Shown here: positions 50,262 to 59,166 of the stretch, in pieces
Layout of the letters: the number at the start of each line of letters is the position of its first letter
How positions within the stretch are numbered: the first letter of the stretch is position 1
NCBI GenBank assembly: GCA_002699125.1
Contig: PABI01000088.1
Coordinates: forward strand, 1-64,000
Source: Anaerolineaceae bacterium
GTDB taxonomy: Bacteria > Chloroflexota > Anaerolineae > Promineifilales > Promineifilaceae
DNA: 64,000 bases
Direction: 5' to 3'
Made by a program: the position numbers and the translations under genes
Notes under the pieces: generated by a model
Databases searched by the model: none
What the model was told of the DNA's origin: nothing
What the model saw: the letters and a program-made list of their open reading frames with translations, nothing else

Positions 50262-51842
50262 TTAACGTAAGAACTGCAAATTCGGCTCACCGACCCAGCT
50301 CACGTCCAGCAGCACCATATCGCGGTACAAATCTTCCGGGCTTTCGCTGCCGTCTACGGGCACCCGGCGGACCTCGGTGTCGTCCAGGCCGTCTTCCATA
50401 GCGGTATAGTAGATGGAACGGCCGTCCGCCGCAAAAAACACCCCCCGGAAGCCAAACTCCGCATCATCATCCAGCTCTGTTTCCGAACTATCTTCAGCCC
50501 AGGCAATGCTGTATAAGGCCCGGTCATCATCCTCATCTTCACGTCCGGCAAAAATAAGATATTCGTCCGTGGCCGCCAAAATGGTGATGGCCGACCATTC
50601 TTCCAGCAAGAAATAGCCATCTTCCGCTGCCAGGCTGGTAACGTAAAGCGTATCTGTCCCCTCATCATCCGTAAGCTGCACCAGAAGCTGTTCGGCCGCG
50701 TTATTCATGTAGGCAAAGAGAATGTCGTAATCATCTGTCTCCAGCAGTTCAATCTCCTCATTGCCATCATTGCTTACGCTCAACAAAACATCCTCATCAT
50801 CATTTTCGGTTTGCAGGAGAAAGCGATCCTCGGTAAGGAAACCTACTAAGCTAACAGACGGCTCCTCGGCTATTTCGGTCACAGTGCCTTCAGCCAAACT
50901 ATAAACAAACGCCGCCATTTCATCGTCGGACTCCGTCAGGAAAACGGCATAGTCGCCATCTTCTGATTGGCCAGCCAGGGTGATGTCGTCGGCTTCAATC
51001 AGGGCATCCCCAACTGCGTTGATAAACAAGCCAACCTCGTCATCGTCCTCATCCAACATGCCAATGACGTAAATGGTTTCCCCGTCGGCGGAAAAACCAA
51101 AATTGTCGATGAAGGCAAACTCTTCACCAAACTGTTCTGCCTCTTCAGCACCGGGTTCAACCAGGTACATTTGTGCCTCGTCGCCGTCGAATTCAACGTA
51201 GGCAAACCGGGTCAGTTCTTCGTTGTAGCGCACGTTAAAAACATCTTCCACCTCATCCAAAATCACGGTCTCTTCTTCACCGTCCAAGGAAATCAAGGTG
51301 ACGGTAACGCCGTCGTCAGGATCAAATTCCGTTTGAACCGCGCCGCTTGCATTCACAAAACAGGATTCACCGCGTGCCAATCGTTCCGCCTCGGCCCCAT
51401 CTTGGGAAACATAGCAGCGGAAGTTGTCAAACCCTTCAGTTTCTGTGAAGTAAATAGTGGCGGATCCCGGCTCCATTTCGGTAAAGAGCCGGGCCTCGGC
51501 GTCTGCTTCAAATACCTCGGCGGGTGCCTCATCCCTTATTTCCATTTGCTCTACCCGAAGATCATTGCCATCGATATACCATAACAGAATGCGGTTTGTC
51601 TCTGGCACAAAAGCGGCCAGCTCCCCTTCAAACAAAAAGGTTCTTTGCACGTCTTCAGCCAGGGTTTGCCATTCGCTTTCTGCCTCATCCAATCCGGCCA
51701 AGAAGATCTCGGCTTCTCCGTCACTATTAAACTCGGCCAGCAGCATTTGGTCGCCGCCGGAACAGGCAGCCAACAGGGTTACGGCCGTTAACAAAAGCAG
51801 CAAAACAAGCCAGGTTCGCGTGGTCTGTTTCTTAGGCATCAT
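50262..51842 (-). CDS. acidic beta-propeller lipoprotein (TolB/WD40-like)
   Basis: A 526-residue lipoprotein with lipobox LAAC (Cys near 26). The rest is a series of strand-rich repeats of about 45 residues with patterns such as NFGFSADGETIYVIGML and GVFFAADGRSIYYTAM, typical of TolB/PD40 propellers. It is extremely rich in Asp and Glu. No enzyme motif is seen; a binding or structural role outside the membrane is inferred. AAGGAGGA lies before the ATG on this strand. Confidence 0.8.
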   Translation of the reverse strand: MMPKKQTTRTWLVLLLLLTAVTLLAACSGGDQMLLAEFNSDGEAEIFLAGLDEAESEWQTLAEDVQRTFLFEGELAAFVPETNRILLWYIDGNDLRVEQMEIRDEAPAEVFEADAEARLFTEMEPGSATIYFTETEGFDNFRCYVSQDGAEAERLARGESCFVNASGAVQTEFDPDDGVTVTLISLDGEEETVILDEVEDVFNVRYNEELTRFAYVEFDGDEAQMYLVEPGAEEAEQFGEEFAFIDNFGFSADGETIYVIGMLDEDDDEVGLFINAVGDALIEADDITLAGQSEDGDYAVFLTESDDEMAAFVYSLAEGTVTEIAEEPSVSLVGFLTEDRFLLQTENDDEDVLLSVSNDGNEEIELLETDDYDILFAYMNNAAEQLLVQLTDDEGTDTLYVTSLAAEDGYFLLEEWSAITILAATDEYLIFAGREDEDDDRALYSIAWAEDSSETELDDDAEFGFRGVFFAADGRSIYYTAMEDGLDDTEVRRVPVDGSESPEDLYRDMVLLDVSWVGEPNLQFLR

Positions 51843-52016
51843 GACATGGTCCTCCTTCGTGGATCAACTTTTGTGGAAACAATTTTTAATGGGCTCTCAT
51901 TTCTGGAAGTGGAAACAAGCTACAGTGTAATTATTGCGCAGGGTTAATGCAACCAAATTTCAAATGATTCAGAAGAGATATGGTATCATCTACCGACTTT
52001 TGCCAAGGATATAACT

Positions 52017-53108
52017 ATGGATGATGAAGCAACAACATATTACGTGCAAACGATGCCGGGCGTAGAAGAGATTGCCTGGCTAGAAATTCGGGACAAGCTG
52101 CCGGGAGCCAAGTTTGGCGAAACAGTTTTTGCCAAGGAGCAAAATGGGCTGCTGCTTTTTAGCTACGCTGGCGCAGCTGAGGATTTATTTCAATTACGCA
52201 CAGTTGAGGACGTATTTGTTTTAGCCGTTTCAATTGAGAAGGTGCCGCGCACGCGGCAGGTGCTGCCGCAAATTACGGAGATGGTGAGCGAAACGGCCGT
52301 CTTCCAACACGCTATCGACACAGCCATGCCCATCCGCAAACAGCCGGGACGGCCGTCTTATCGCGTGATCAGTCGTTTGTACGGCAGCCACGAGATTTAC
52401 CGCAAGGAGCTGGGGGAAGCGGTGGAACGGGGCATGAACAACCGCTATCCACGCTGGCGGCTGGTGGACGACCACGCCATGCTGGAAATCTGGATCAATT
52501 TACTGGGTTCCCGCCTGGTCGGCGGCATTCGCCTGACGGACCGCACGATGCGCCATCGCTTCAACAAGCCGGTGGAGCTGAAAGCGGCGTTACGGCCGTC
52601 TGTCGCCGCCGCCATGATTCATTTGACCCAGCCGGAAGATGACGACATCTTCCTGGACCCGATGTGTGGCAGTGGGACATTGCCGATGGAGCGGCGCTTT
52701 GGCGGTGCCTACGGTCAGATGATCGCCGGAGACATCGTGCGCGACCATGTTTGGGCCACACGGCAAAATGTGGAAGCGCTGCGCAAAGAGCCACCCACCG
52801 ATTTCAGCACCCTGCACACCAACGCCACCCAGCTGCCGCTGGCCACGGGCAGCATCAGCAAGGTGGCCACCAATCTGCCCTTTGGCAAGCAAATCGGCTC
52901 GCCCAAGGCGCTAAAGAAGCTGTATCCGGCATTTTTTCGGGAATTGGAACGGGTGTTGGCGGGGAACGGCCGTGCTGTCGTCCTCAGCAGTGAATACGAT
53001 TTGGTGAAAGATGCCGTCCGCGGATGCCCCAACCTGGAAATTTTAACCGGTTATTCCATCGCCGTGCTGGGCCAGTGGGGCCGCATCTACATCATACGTC
53101 GGGTCTGA
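52017..53108 (+). CDS. THUMP-domain RNA N2-guanine methyltransferase (Trm14/RlmL-like)
   Basis: A 363-residue SAM-dependent enzyme. The N-terminal part (about 1-155) is a ferredoxin-like plus THUMP RNA-binding region with YVQTMPGVEEIAW. The Rossmann methyltransferase follows: DPMCGSGTLPME for SAM binding and NLPFG as motif IV, where Trm14-type and RlmL-type enzymes carry (N/D)PP(Y/F)-like residues. It likely methylates guanine N2 in tRNA or 23S rRNA. The start is the ATG at 52017, with AAGGAT nearby. Confidence 0.85.
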   Translation: MDDEATTYYVQTMPGVEEIAWLEIRDKLPGAKFGETVFAKEQNGLLLFSYAGAAEDLFQLRTVEDVFVLAVSIEKVPRTRQVLPQITEMVSETAVFQHAIDTAMPIRKQPGRPSYRVISRLYGSHEIYRKELGEAVERGMNNRYPRWRLVDDHAMLEIWINLLGSRLVGGIRLTDRTMRHRFNKPVELKAALRPSVAAAMIHLTQPEDDDIFLDPMCGSGTLPMERRFGGAYGQMIAGDIVRDHVWATRQNVEALRKEPPTDFSTLHTNATQLPLATGSISKVATNLPFGKQIGSPKALKKLYPAFFRELERVLAGNGRAVVLSSEYDLVKDAVRGCPNLEILTGYSIAVLGQWGRIYIIRRV

Positions 53109-53113
53109 TTCGG

Positions 53114-53326
53114 TTAAAACAGAATACCTGCCTGCGCGGCCATAACGAGCAACATCAATACGACTGCTATAAGAAGAAAAGTTGATACCGCAGACAGGTT
53201 ACGCAGGCTTTCGCTTTGTCGTTTTTGCTGTGCGGCAATGATTTCCTGCTGCTCAGCAATGATCTTCAGGTTTTTAGCGATACCAATTAATGCGCCTGCT
53301 ATTTCAGAGTCCTGAGCGTTCGCCAC
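53114..53326 (-). CDS. small coiled-coil/TM protein
   Basis: A 70-residue protein starting at GTG with AGGAGG seven bases upstream on the minus strand. Residues about 8-40 form a Gln-rich amphipathic helix (AEQQEIIAAQQKRQSES), and about 46-69 are a TM helix (VSTFLLIAVVLMLLVMAAQ). Function is unknown. It follows the lipoprotein gene at 53355 by 28 bases on the same strand and may be co-transcribed. Confidence 0.65.
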   Translation of the reverse strand: MANAQDSEIAGALIGIAKNLKIIAEQQEIIAAQQKRQSESLRNLSAVSTFLLIAVVLMLLVMAAQAGILF

Positions 53327-53354
53327 AATAAATCCTCCTGAAACTTGAAGTCAC

Positions 53355-54155
53355 CTACTCAATCTCCGGCGGCTGGATGTCAATCAGCTCATCGTAGTTG
53401 GAAATATCAACCTGCCAGATGCTCTCCTGTTCCTCGTGATCTGGCTCTGGCTCGCGCACCACAATGCGCACCAATTCAAACGTTTCCGGCCGAATCCAGA
53501 GCTGAATATCCACCTGCTCCGGGCCGATGAGGAAGCCGCTCATCTGGTAGATGTTTTCGCCGCTGGCAACGGCCGTTACGCTGTACAGCAGTTCATCTGG
53601 CCCCTCACTCTCCGCCAGGTTCTCCGGCTCGGCCAGGGCTACCTGCGACAAATCGGCCAGCAGCACCGCCTGGATGCCAATGTCATCGTCAAATAGGACC
53701 GCTGGATTGAAGCCCCAGTTGGGCGGCAGCTCTTCCCAGTCACCGGTGACCACATTGGTTTGCCACTGGATTTCGGCCACGCTAATCACGTCCACATCGG
53801 TGATAATGCCCGGGCCGATGACGCGCACCGTGGCCAGAGCGCGATCGGGGGCTACAAATGCCCCGGCTGCCCGCCGAAAAGAGAGCGTTTCGCCCGGATC
53901 AAGGAAAGCAGGCGCGCCGTCCCGCTCGATGGTGAATTGGAAGCCGCCGCTGTTACGCATGCGTTCGGCCGTCCGCTGCACCAGTTCCTCGGCGCTAATT
54001 TCAGGCAGGGATGGTTGGCAGGCGGTTGCGAGCAGCAGCAATCCCAAAAGGATCACCGTTTGTCCGCATCTTAGGATGCTTACTTCGTAATCTGCCAGTT
54101 TTCTTGGAATTTTAGGGGAGTTCCACCTAAGGACAGCGTCTAGAGTTGTTCCCAT
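53355..54155 (-). CDS. LppX/LprG-like lipoprotein
   Basis: A 266-residue protein; the mature part resembles the LppX_LprAFG fold that binds lipids or glycolipids (AEELVQRTAERMRNSGGFQF, FLDPGETLSFRRAAGAFVAP, IQLWIRPETFELVRI). The lipobox LATAC comes at about residue 45, after an oddly long N-terminal stretch. ATG 54155 is the only ATG, overlaps hicA by 16 bases and lacks a ribosome site; a GTG inside the signal would give too short an n-region. The start is therefore uncertain. Confidence 0.75.
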   Translation of the reverse strand: MGTTLDAVLRWNSPKIPRKLADYEVSILRCGQTVILLGLLLLATACQPSLPEISAEELVQRTAERMRNSGGFQFTIERDGAPAFLDPGETLSFRRAAGAFVAPDRALATVRVIGPGIITDVDVISVAEIQWQTNVVTGDWEELPPNWGFNPAVLFDDDIGIQAVLLADLSQVALAEPENLAESEGPDELLYSVTAVASGENIYQMSGFLIGPEQVDIQLWIRPETFELVRIVVREPEPDHEEQESIWQVDISNYDELIDIQPPEIE

Positions 54156-54358
54156 TGTGAGCGGCTGATCTCTGCTTGACGCAATATTCGTGCCAATAAT
54201 GCTGAACTGATTTCTTTTCCATGCGGATTAGGAATAACCAATCGTACCTTTCCCTTAACCATGTATTGATGTTTGCCTCCAGAATATGGTCCTTCAAACC
54301 CCGCTTTTCGCAACGCTTTTATGAGATCACGACGTTTCACTGGGCCGAAAGCAGGCAT
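54140..54358 (-). CDS. hicA: HicA family mRNA interferase toxin
   Basis: A 72-residue double-stranded-RNA-binding-like toxin: VKRRDLIKALRKAGFEGPYS, then GGKHQYMV with the catalytic His, and VIPNPHGKEISSALLARIL. It cleaves mRNA when free of HicB. The start ATG 54358 overlaps the last base of the hicB stop (TGATG), so the pair is translationally coupled with the antitoxin first, the reverse of the common hicA-hicB order. Confidence 0.88.
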   Translation of the reverse strand: MPAFGPVKRRDLIKALRKAGFEGPYSGGKHQYMVKGKVRLVIPNPHGKEISSALLARILRQAEISRSQWEQL

Positions 54359-54600
54359 CAAACAACCTCTGGCTCTAAGTTCAGATGACGGCCGTCAACA
54401 CCCGGAAGCGTATGACCTAATTTCAAACCAAGTACGATCCAGCCCTCAAGGACTTCTTGCAATTCCTCACGACAATCTTCCAGATTTTCTGCATTCGCAT
54501 AAACCCCCTGAAAACCTGGAATCTCCCCATAATATGTTCCATCTTCAATTATTTCGTACGTAGCGTGGCGCATAGCAGCACGAATATAATCAGTTAGCAT
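54358..54600 (-). CDS. hicB: HicB family antitoxin
   Basis: An 80-residue partner of HicA: YEIIEDGTYYGEIPGFQGVY, ENLEDCREELQEVLEGWIVL and LGHTLPGVDG give the HicB partial RNase H-like fold. The frame extends back to 54636, but AGAGGAG six bases before ATG 54600 sets the start. There is no C-terminal DNA-binding domain, so autoregulation would need the HicAB complex itself or another factor. Confidence 0.88.
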   Translation of the reverse strand: MLTDYIRAAMRHATYEIIEDGTYYGEIPGFQGVYANAENLEDCREELQEVLEGWIVLGLKLGHTLPGVDGRHLNLEPEVV

Positions 54601-54670
54601 AATTACTCCTCTTTGCTTTTCATTTGCAGGCATCATACCGAGAATTACATGCCAAAGTCAACAATTTTAA

Positions 54671-55081
54671 TCAAGGGATTTGGCTGAGGCGGGATTGAAG
54701 GTTGTGAACGGCCGTTTCCCACGCATCAAACTCATCACTCTCCAGCCACAATTCACGCAGTTCCGATTTGGCCAGGACTCGGGCTACGGCTTTGCGAGCC
54801 ATCTCGACGTATTCCGGCTTCACCTGCATCGGGCTGTTTTCCGCCAGCCATTCAGCCAATTCCTGCGGCGGATCGGCGGGCGGGAAGCCAGCGGCCGCAG
54901 CCACGCACTCAGCCGCCGCCAATACCTCGCTGGCTTCATCGGCGTCCAGCTCATCGACTGCCATCATGGCCGCAACACCCGCCAGCGTGCGGTCGATGAG
55001 ACGAAAATCGTTCTCGCCAAAATCGTACAGCCAATCCTGAGCAGCATCATTTTCAAAATTACCGGGACCCCATGCTCCCAT
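54671..55081 (-). CDS. DUF4259 family protein
   Basis: A 136-residue acidic cytoplasmic protein starting MGAWGPGNFENDAAQDWLYDF, the clear DUF4259 opening, with many Glu-rich helices after it. Function is unknown; the family is often near immunity or toxin loci, here next to HicB-HicA. GGAGCT precedes the ATG on this strand. Confidence 0.82.
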   Translation of the reverse strand: MGAWGPGNFENDAAQDWLYDFGENDFRLIDRTLAGVAAMMAVDELDADEASEVLAAAECVAAAAGFPPADPPQELAEWLAENSPMQVKPEYVEMARKAVARVLAKSELRELWLESDEFDAWETAVHNLQSRLSQIP

Positions 55082-55099
55082 AAATAGCTCCTTTTCTTA

Positions 55100-55171
55100 A
55101 CGCAGAGGCGCGGAGGCGCAGAGAATAGATAAGAAAAATCTGCGTTCATCTGCGTAATCTGCGGATAAAAA
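55100..55171. repeat. dispersed CGCAGAG/AATCTGCGGAT repeat
   Basis: Words CGCAGAGGCGCGGAGGCGCAGAG and ATCTGCGTAATCTGCGGATAA lie between the TerB gene stop and the DUF4259 start. It belongs to the family also seen at 18569, 56351, 58037 and 60073. Confidence 0.6.
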
Positions 55172-55174
55172 AAT

Positions 55175-56119
55175 CTAAGCCTCTCGCTGGTCGCGAGGCA
55201 GTTTGAGCTTAGCCTCAATGAACGCCTCGCGCGGCAGGTTGAGGGTGCGGGCAATGGCTCGGATTTCCTCAATTTCATCGTAGGCGGCCAGGCCATCGGC
55301 GGCAGCAACGGCGAAAAGCACGTCCAGAAAATGCTGTCGTTCGTCTGGGGTGGTGTGTGTGGTAAACTGGCGCACCGTGCGGTGATGATCCAGCTTTTTG
55401 GCTGCTTCAGACACGGCGACCTCGGTGATGAATACGGCCGTCGCCTCATCCACCTCCCAATGCGTTTGCAGCGCCTGCACCATCGTGCCAAACTCCGCCT
55501 CAGACACATCCTGATCGACGTGGGCCACTTTAGCCATCAACCCGCCGGCCAGGCTCAGCTTGCGCAGAGCCGCCTCGGGGATGTCCAGCTCAGACTGCTC
55601 CACGTTCAAACGATGGCTGACGGCGTAGAACACCTTGTTCTTGACAAAATCTTCAAAAAATTGTTCGCGATTAGGGGCATCGGCAACGGCCGTTCGTCGA
55701 GCCATCGCCCCACCCACCATGCGGCCTAACTGCATAAACAGGTTCAAGTTCACATCGTCAATTGCCTGTTTCACCTGCTCTACGACTGCCTCTTCTTCGG
55801 GAGAAATTTGACCATCAATGTGCACCATCTCGTCCAGCGCCTGGCGCACCAGCTGCCGGTCACGTGGCGAGCGCAGCGCGTTTTGCAGATCGGCAATCAG
55901 CCGGGCGCGCTCCGCCTCGTCGATAGGCTGGTCGATATACATTTCCAGCCTGGCCCACTCCTGGCCGCTCATTTGCAGGCCGCCCTCTTTGCCAACACGC
56001 GGCAATTGATAAAGCAGATCCTTGAGGCTGTTCACCTCTTCGTGGCTCACCTGGCCATCGGCCCAGGCAGCAGCAATAATCACTTTGGCTAACGTAAAAA
56101 TGAGGTTGCGATCAGACAT
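55175..56119 (-). CDS. protein with two TerB-like domains
   Basis: A 314-residue helical protein. The first TerB-like domain (about 5-140) has VIIAAAWADGQVSHEEVNSL and the matching acidic HIDGQISPEEEAVVEQV; the second (about 165-305) has VAHVDQDVSEAEF and FAVAAADGLAAYDEIEEIRAI. TerB folds bind metals at the membrane interface in tellurite resistance and phage-defence-linked Ter systems. No other ter gene is near, so the role is open. Confidence 0.85.
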   Translation of the reverse strand: MSDRNLIFTLAKVIIAAAWADGQVSHEEVNSLKDLLYQLPRVGKEGGLQMSGQEWARLEMYIDQPIDEAERARLIADLQNALRSPRDRQLVRQALDEMVHIDGQISPEEEAVVEQVKQAIDDVNLNLFMQLGRMVGGAMARRTAVADAPNREQFFEDFVKNKVFYAVSHRLNVEQSELDIPEAALRKLSLAGGLMAKVAHVDQDVSEAEFGTMVQALQTHWEVDEATAVFITEVAVSEAAKKLDHHRTVRQFTTHTTPDERQHFLDVLFAVAAADGLAAYDEIEEIRAIARTLNLPREAFIEAKLKLPRDQREA

Positions 56120-56429
56120 GGTAGTTTCCTAAAACAAAATGGGACACATATTTACACAGATAGGAGAAAAATCAGTGTGTATCTGTGTTAATGTCGCAGG
56201 GCGACCGCTTCGCGTACAGTCTCCTATTATTCGATAGTGTTTGTAATTATGCGAGGGAGGGCGGGCGTTTGTCCAGCGAGGGCATGTTGGCGCGGGGATC
56301 TCTCATGCGTTGATCATAGATCAAAAAATCAGCCGTTTTTCTTGAAAGCGGAACACAGAGTTTCACAGAGGAGCCGCAGAGGGGCACAGAGAAAAATCAA
56401 ATCTGCGCCAATCTGCGGATAAGTTCTTT
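56120..56429. other. 310-base gap with dispersed repeats, no gene
   Basis: It holds CACAGATA/ATCTGTG words at 56155-56190, the second copy of the 29-nt repeat (56189-56217), and a CACAGAG/AATCTGCGGAT repeat at 56351-56423. It lies between the 5' end of the TerB gene and the 3' end of the DEAD-box gene. No promoter or terminator was seen clearly. Confidence 0.6.
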
Positions 56430-57944
56430 TTAACTGCGGCGGGAACGGCCGCGGGAACGCCGCTGCTTCTTTTTTAATGTGCCAGAGGTTTGCGAATCGT
56501 CCGAACTGTCTTCTTCCACCAGGGCAGGCGGCGTGTGCAGCGACTGCTGGTACAGATCATCCAGCAGCATGGCGATGAGCTGCACGCCTTCTTCATCGTT
56601 GGCCAGCTCTTTGACCATGGGCACAAAGCGCTGCAAGCGCTCCACTTTGAGCTTATCGCGGTCGCGCATCTGGGCTTCCAGGCGCACCGTCATTCGTTCG
56701 GCGACCACTGTGGCCAGCCGCTCTTCGTCGGGAGACGGCCGTTCCTCAAACTCAATGTTGTACTGCTTGGCAATACGTTTTAACTGCACCTGCTCCGTAA
56801 AATCACCTACCAGGCTGATGGCCGTGCCCGCTGCCCCGGCACGCCCCGTGCGCCCGGCACGATGAATGTAAATTTCCGGGTCCTCCGGCAGCTCATACTG
56901 GAACACGTGGGACAAGTCAGAGATGTCAATACCCCGTGCGGCGACATCGGTGGCCACGCAGAAGCGCAGCTTGCCCTGGCGCAGCTTGCCCATCACCTGT
57001 TCGCGGTCCTTTTGCGGCAAATCACCGCTGAGCTCGTCGGCGTTGTAGCCAAAGCGCTGCAAGACCACAGCGATGTAGTGAACGCGCTGCCTGGTGTTAC
57101 AAAAGATGAGGGCCGAATCGGGGTTTTCCAGCTCGATGAGCCGGATCAGCGTGCGGTCTTTTTCCATGGGCGGCACGGTAACGATCTGGTGTGAGGTGTC
57201 GGCTACATGCACATGGTCGCGGCTGAGGCTGAGGAAGTCTGGCTTGTCCATAAACTGGCGCGCCAGGCTGCGCACCGTGGGCGGAAAGGTGGCGGAGAAC
57301 ATGCAGGTGTACACATTTTTGTTTGGCAAATATTCCTGCACCCGGCGCATGTCAGGGTAAAAGCCCATGCTTAACATCCGGTCAGCTTCGTCAAAGACCA
57401 ACACCTTGAGCTTCTTTAACGACATGGAGCCGCGCAGCAAATGGTCCAGCACGCGTCCTGGCGTACCCACGACTAAATGAGTACCTTCGCGCAAAGCCTT
57501 CAGCTGGGGACCATAGCCGACGCCGCCGTAAACGGCCGTTACCCGCAGCCCCGTATCGCCAAATAACAATTTGGCTTCCTCCACCACCTGCTTGGCCAGC
57601 TCGCGGGTGGGCACCAGCACCAGCGCCTGGGTATCATCCTGGTAGCGGTTCACCAGCTCCATGATGGGCATGATAAACGCCCCGGTTTTACCGCTGCCGG
57701 TGCGGGCCTGCACCATGAGCGGCCGTCCGGCCATAAGGTAAGGCATCGCTTTGGACTGCACCGGCGTCAGGCTGGTCCAGCCGGCGCGGGTTACGGCCTC
57801 GCTCATGCGCGGCGGCAAATGCTCCATGCGCACCGAAGGGAGGCTGTCTTCCGGTTCTTCAATTTCGTCTTCTTGTTCCAAATGGGCCGCGTTTGGCTCG
57901 TTAATTTCTTCTTCTGCTTGTTCGATTGTTTCAGTTTCACTCAT
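56430..57944 (-). CDS. DEAD-box RNA helicase
   Basis: A 504-residue ATP-dependent RNA helicase. An acidic N-terminal tail (1-38) precedes the core: Q-motif TSLTPVQSKAMP, Walker A ARTGSGKT, PTRELA, DEAD, the SAT motif in FSATFPP, then ARGIDIS and HRAGRTGRAG in the second RecA domain. The C-terminus is basic (KKKQRRSRGRSRRS), likely an RNA-binding tail. It resembles CshA/DeaD-type helicases used in RNA decay and cold response. Confidence 0.92.
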   Translation of the reverse strand: MSETETIEQAEEEINEPNAAHLEQEDEIEEPEDSLPSVRMEHLPPRMSEAVTRAGWTSLTPVQSKAMPYLMAGRPLMVQARTGSGKTGAFIMPIMELVNRYQDDTQALVLVPTRELAKQVVEEAKLLFGDTGLRVTAVYGGVGYGPQLKALREGTHLVVGTPGRVLDHLLRGSMSLKKLKVLVFDEADRMLSMGFYPDMRRVQEYLPNKNVYTCMFSATFPPTVRSLARQFMDKPDFLSLSRDHVHVADTSHQIVTVPPMEKDRTLIRLIELENPDSALIFCNTRQRVHYIAVVLQRFGYNADELSGDLPQKDREQVMGKLRQGKLRFCVATDVAARGIDISDLSHVFQYELPEDPEIYIHRAGRTGRAGAAGTAISLVGDFTEQVQLKRIAKQYNIEFEERPSPDEERLATVVAERMTVRLEAQMRDRDKLKVERLQRFVPMVKELANDEEGVQLIAMLLDDLYQQSLHTPPALVEEDSSDDSQTSGTLKKKQRRSRGRSRRS

Positions 57945-58036
57945 TGATTTTTTCTGCGAATTGCGTCGTTCCTATTTGGCAACTTTGGTGGTTGTCAGAC
58001 AAAAAAGGCAATTAGCCCTCGTAATATTTTTGTTTG

Positions 58037-58105
58037 GCCACAGAGAACACAGAGGTTTTTGCGATAAAAATCTGTGCTGTGGAGTTTTTCTTGTTTCGAT
58101 CTGTG
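58037..58105. repeat. dispersed CACAGAG repeat upstream of the helicase gene
   Basis: GGCCACAGAGAACACAGAGG and ATCTGTGCTGTGG words about 90 bases from the start of the minus-strand helicase gene. Confidence 0.6.
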
Positions 58106-58139
58106 AGTCTAGCGCAAAACGGCCGTTTCCGCACCTTCT

Positions 58140-59003
58140 TTAATCTCTGTGCAGGGGCAGGCTGCAACAGCGAAACGATCCGCCGGTTTTGGGCGGATCG
58201 TCAAAGGGTAGTTCAATCACTTCCAGGCCACGCTGCCGCAGTGCAGCATTGACCCGGCTGGCGCAGGTGCGGGCAATCACCTGCGTCGGCGAGATGGAAA
58301 GCACGTTGGTCGCCAATATTTGCTGCTCTGCCTTGGTCACCTCAATCAAGTCATACGCTTCGGTGATGGCAGCGGGCATATGTGCCAGCCCGCTGGGATA
58401 AACGAGAGCGCTGTGCGGGCCAACGGGGACAAAGCTGCAATCAAGGTGCAGCACGTTTTCGCCATCGGCCAGCTGCTTAAGCGGCACGGGGATCACCTCA
58501 AAGTGGGGAAAATAGCTGGCCAGATAGGCAGCGCCTTCCGGCCCGGTCCGCTGGCTGAGACCGACGAAAATACGGCCGTTATCCACAATCACATCGCCCC
58601 CTTCCAACACAATATCATCCGGCACTTTGATGACGCGCTGGGTTTGCATCCGGTCCAAAATCGGCAGCAGGCCCAGCCACTCGTGGCGGCGGCTGTCGCG
58701 GGCCATTTGCGTCACCACAAACGTGTCGCCAATGACTACACCGATGTCGCGGGTCATGAGCTGGTCCGGCACGCCGTCCAGCGGCTCCGGTTGCAGCACT
58801 TCGACGCCGCGGCTGGTCAGCGTCTCCTTGAAGCAGCGCAGTTCAGCCATTACTTTTTCACGCGTGGGCCGGTTGGGGCCAAAATAATATTGCTTTTGGG
58901 TTTCGTTAATAATTGCCGGGGGAACTTGATGAAAATTATCGGGATAACCAATGATGACGGAACGCAGACGGCCGGTTTCTGACGTGACGCAAAGGGTGTG
59001 CAT
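58140..59003 (-). CDS. amidinotransferase-fold hydrolase (arginine deiminase/DDAH-like)
   Basis: A 287-residue protein of the guanidine-modifying enzyme superfamily. The N-terminus has SVIIGYPDNF, then MTRDIGVVIGDTFVV, the metal-free active-site pieces VLEGGDVI, VLHLDCSF with the catalytic His, and C-terminal GGSFRCCSLPLHRD, where the cysteine nucleophile lies. Such enzymes hydrolyse arginine, dimethylarginine or similar guanidines to citrulline or ureido products. The exact substrate is unclear. It is a single-gene unit. Confidence 0.87.
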   Translation of the reverse strand: MHTLCVTSETGRLRSVIIGYPDNFHQVPPAIINETQKQYYFGPNRPTREKVMAELRCFKETLTSRGVEVLQPEPLDGVPDQLMTRDIGVVIGDTFVVTQMARDSRRHEWLGLLPILDRMQTQRVIKVPDDIVLEGGDVIVDNGRIFVGLSQRTGPEGAAYLASYFPHFEVIPVPLKQLADGENVLHLDCSFVPVGPHSALVYPSGLAHMPAAITEAYDLIEVTKAEQQILATNVLSISPTQVIARTCASRVNAALRQRGLEVIELPFDDPPKTGGSFRCCSLPLHRD

Positions 59004-59102
59004 GACGGGTTGCCTCCATGTAGTTCAGCGAGTTGTGGCCGGTGGGTTAGGCCACGCTTAATATGATATGGAGACGGGAACGGCCGTCAAGTAGCACTTT
59101 CT

Positions 59103-59163
59103 AGGACTGGCAGTCCTGCTCCCCATAAAGCCAGCCGAGTTTAAGTTCAGGACTGCCAGTCCT
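59103..59163. repeat. 16-bp-stem hairpin between two minus-strand genes
   Basis: AGGACTGGCAGTCCTG (59103-59118) pairs with 59148-59163, loop of 29. Each arm is itself nearly palindromic. It lies between the amidinotransferase gene and the membrane protein gene. Confidence 0.7.
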
Positions 59164-59166
59164 TGG

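Noticed and set aside
54964-55509. 181-codon minus-strand ORF across TerB and DUF4259
   Set aside because: It overlaps two well-supported genes in another frame and crosses a repeat; its residues show no recognised pattern.
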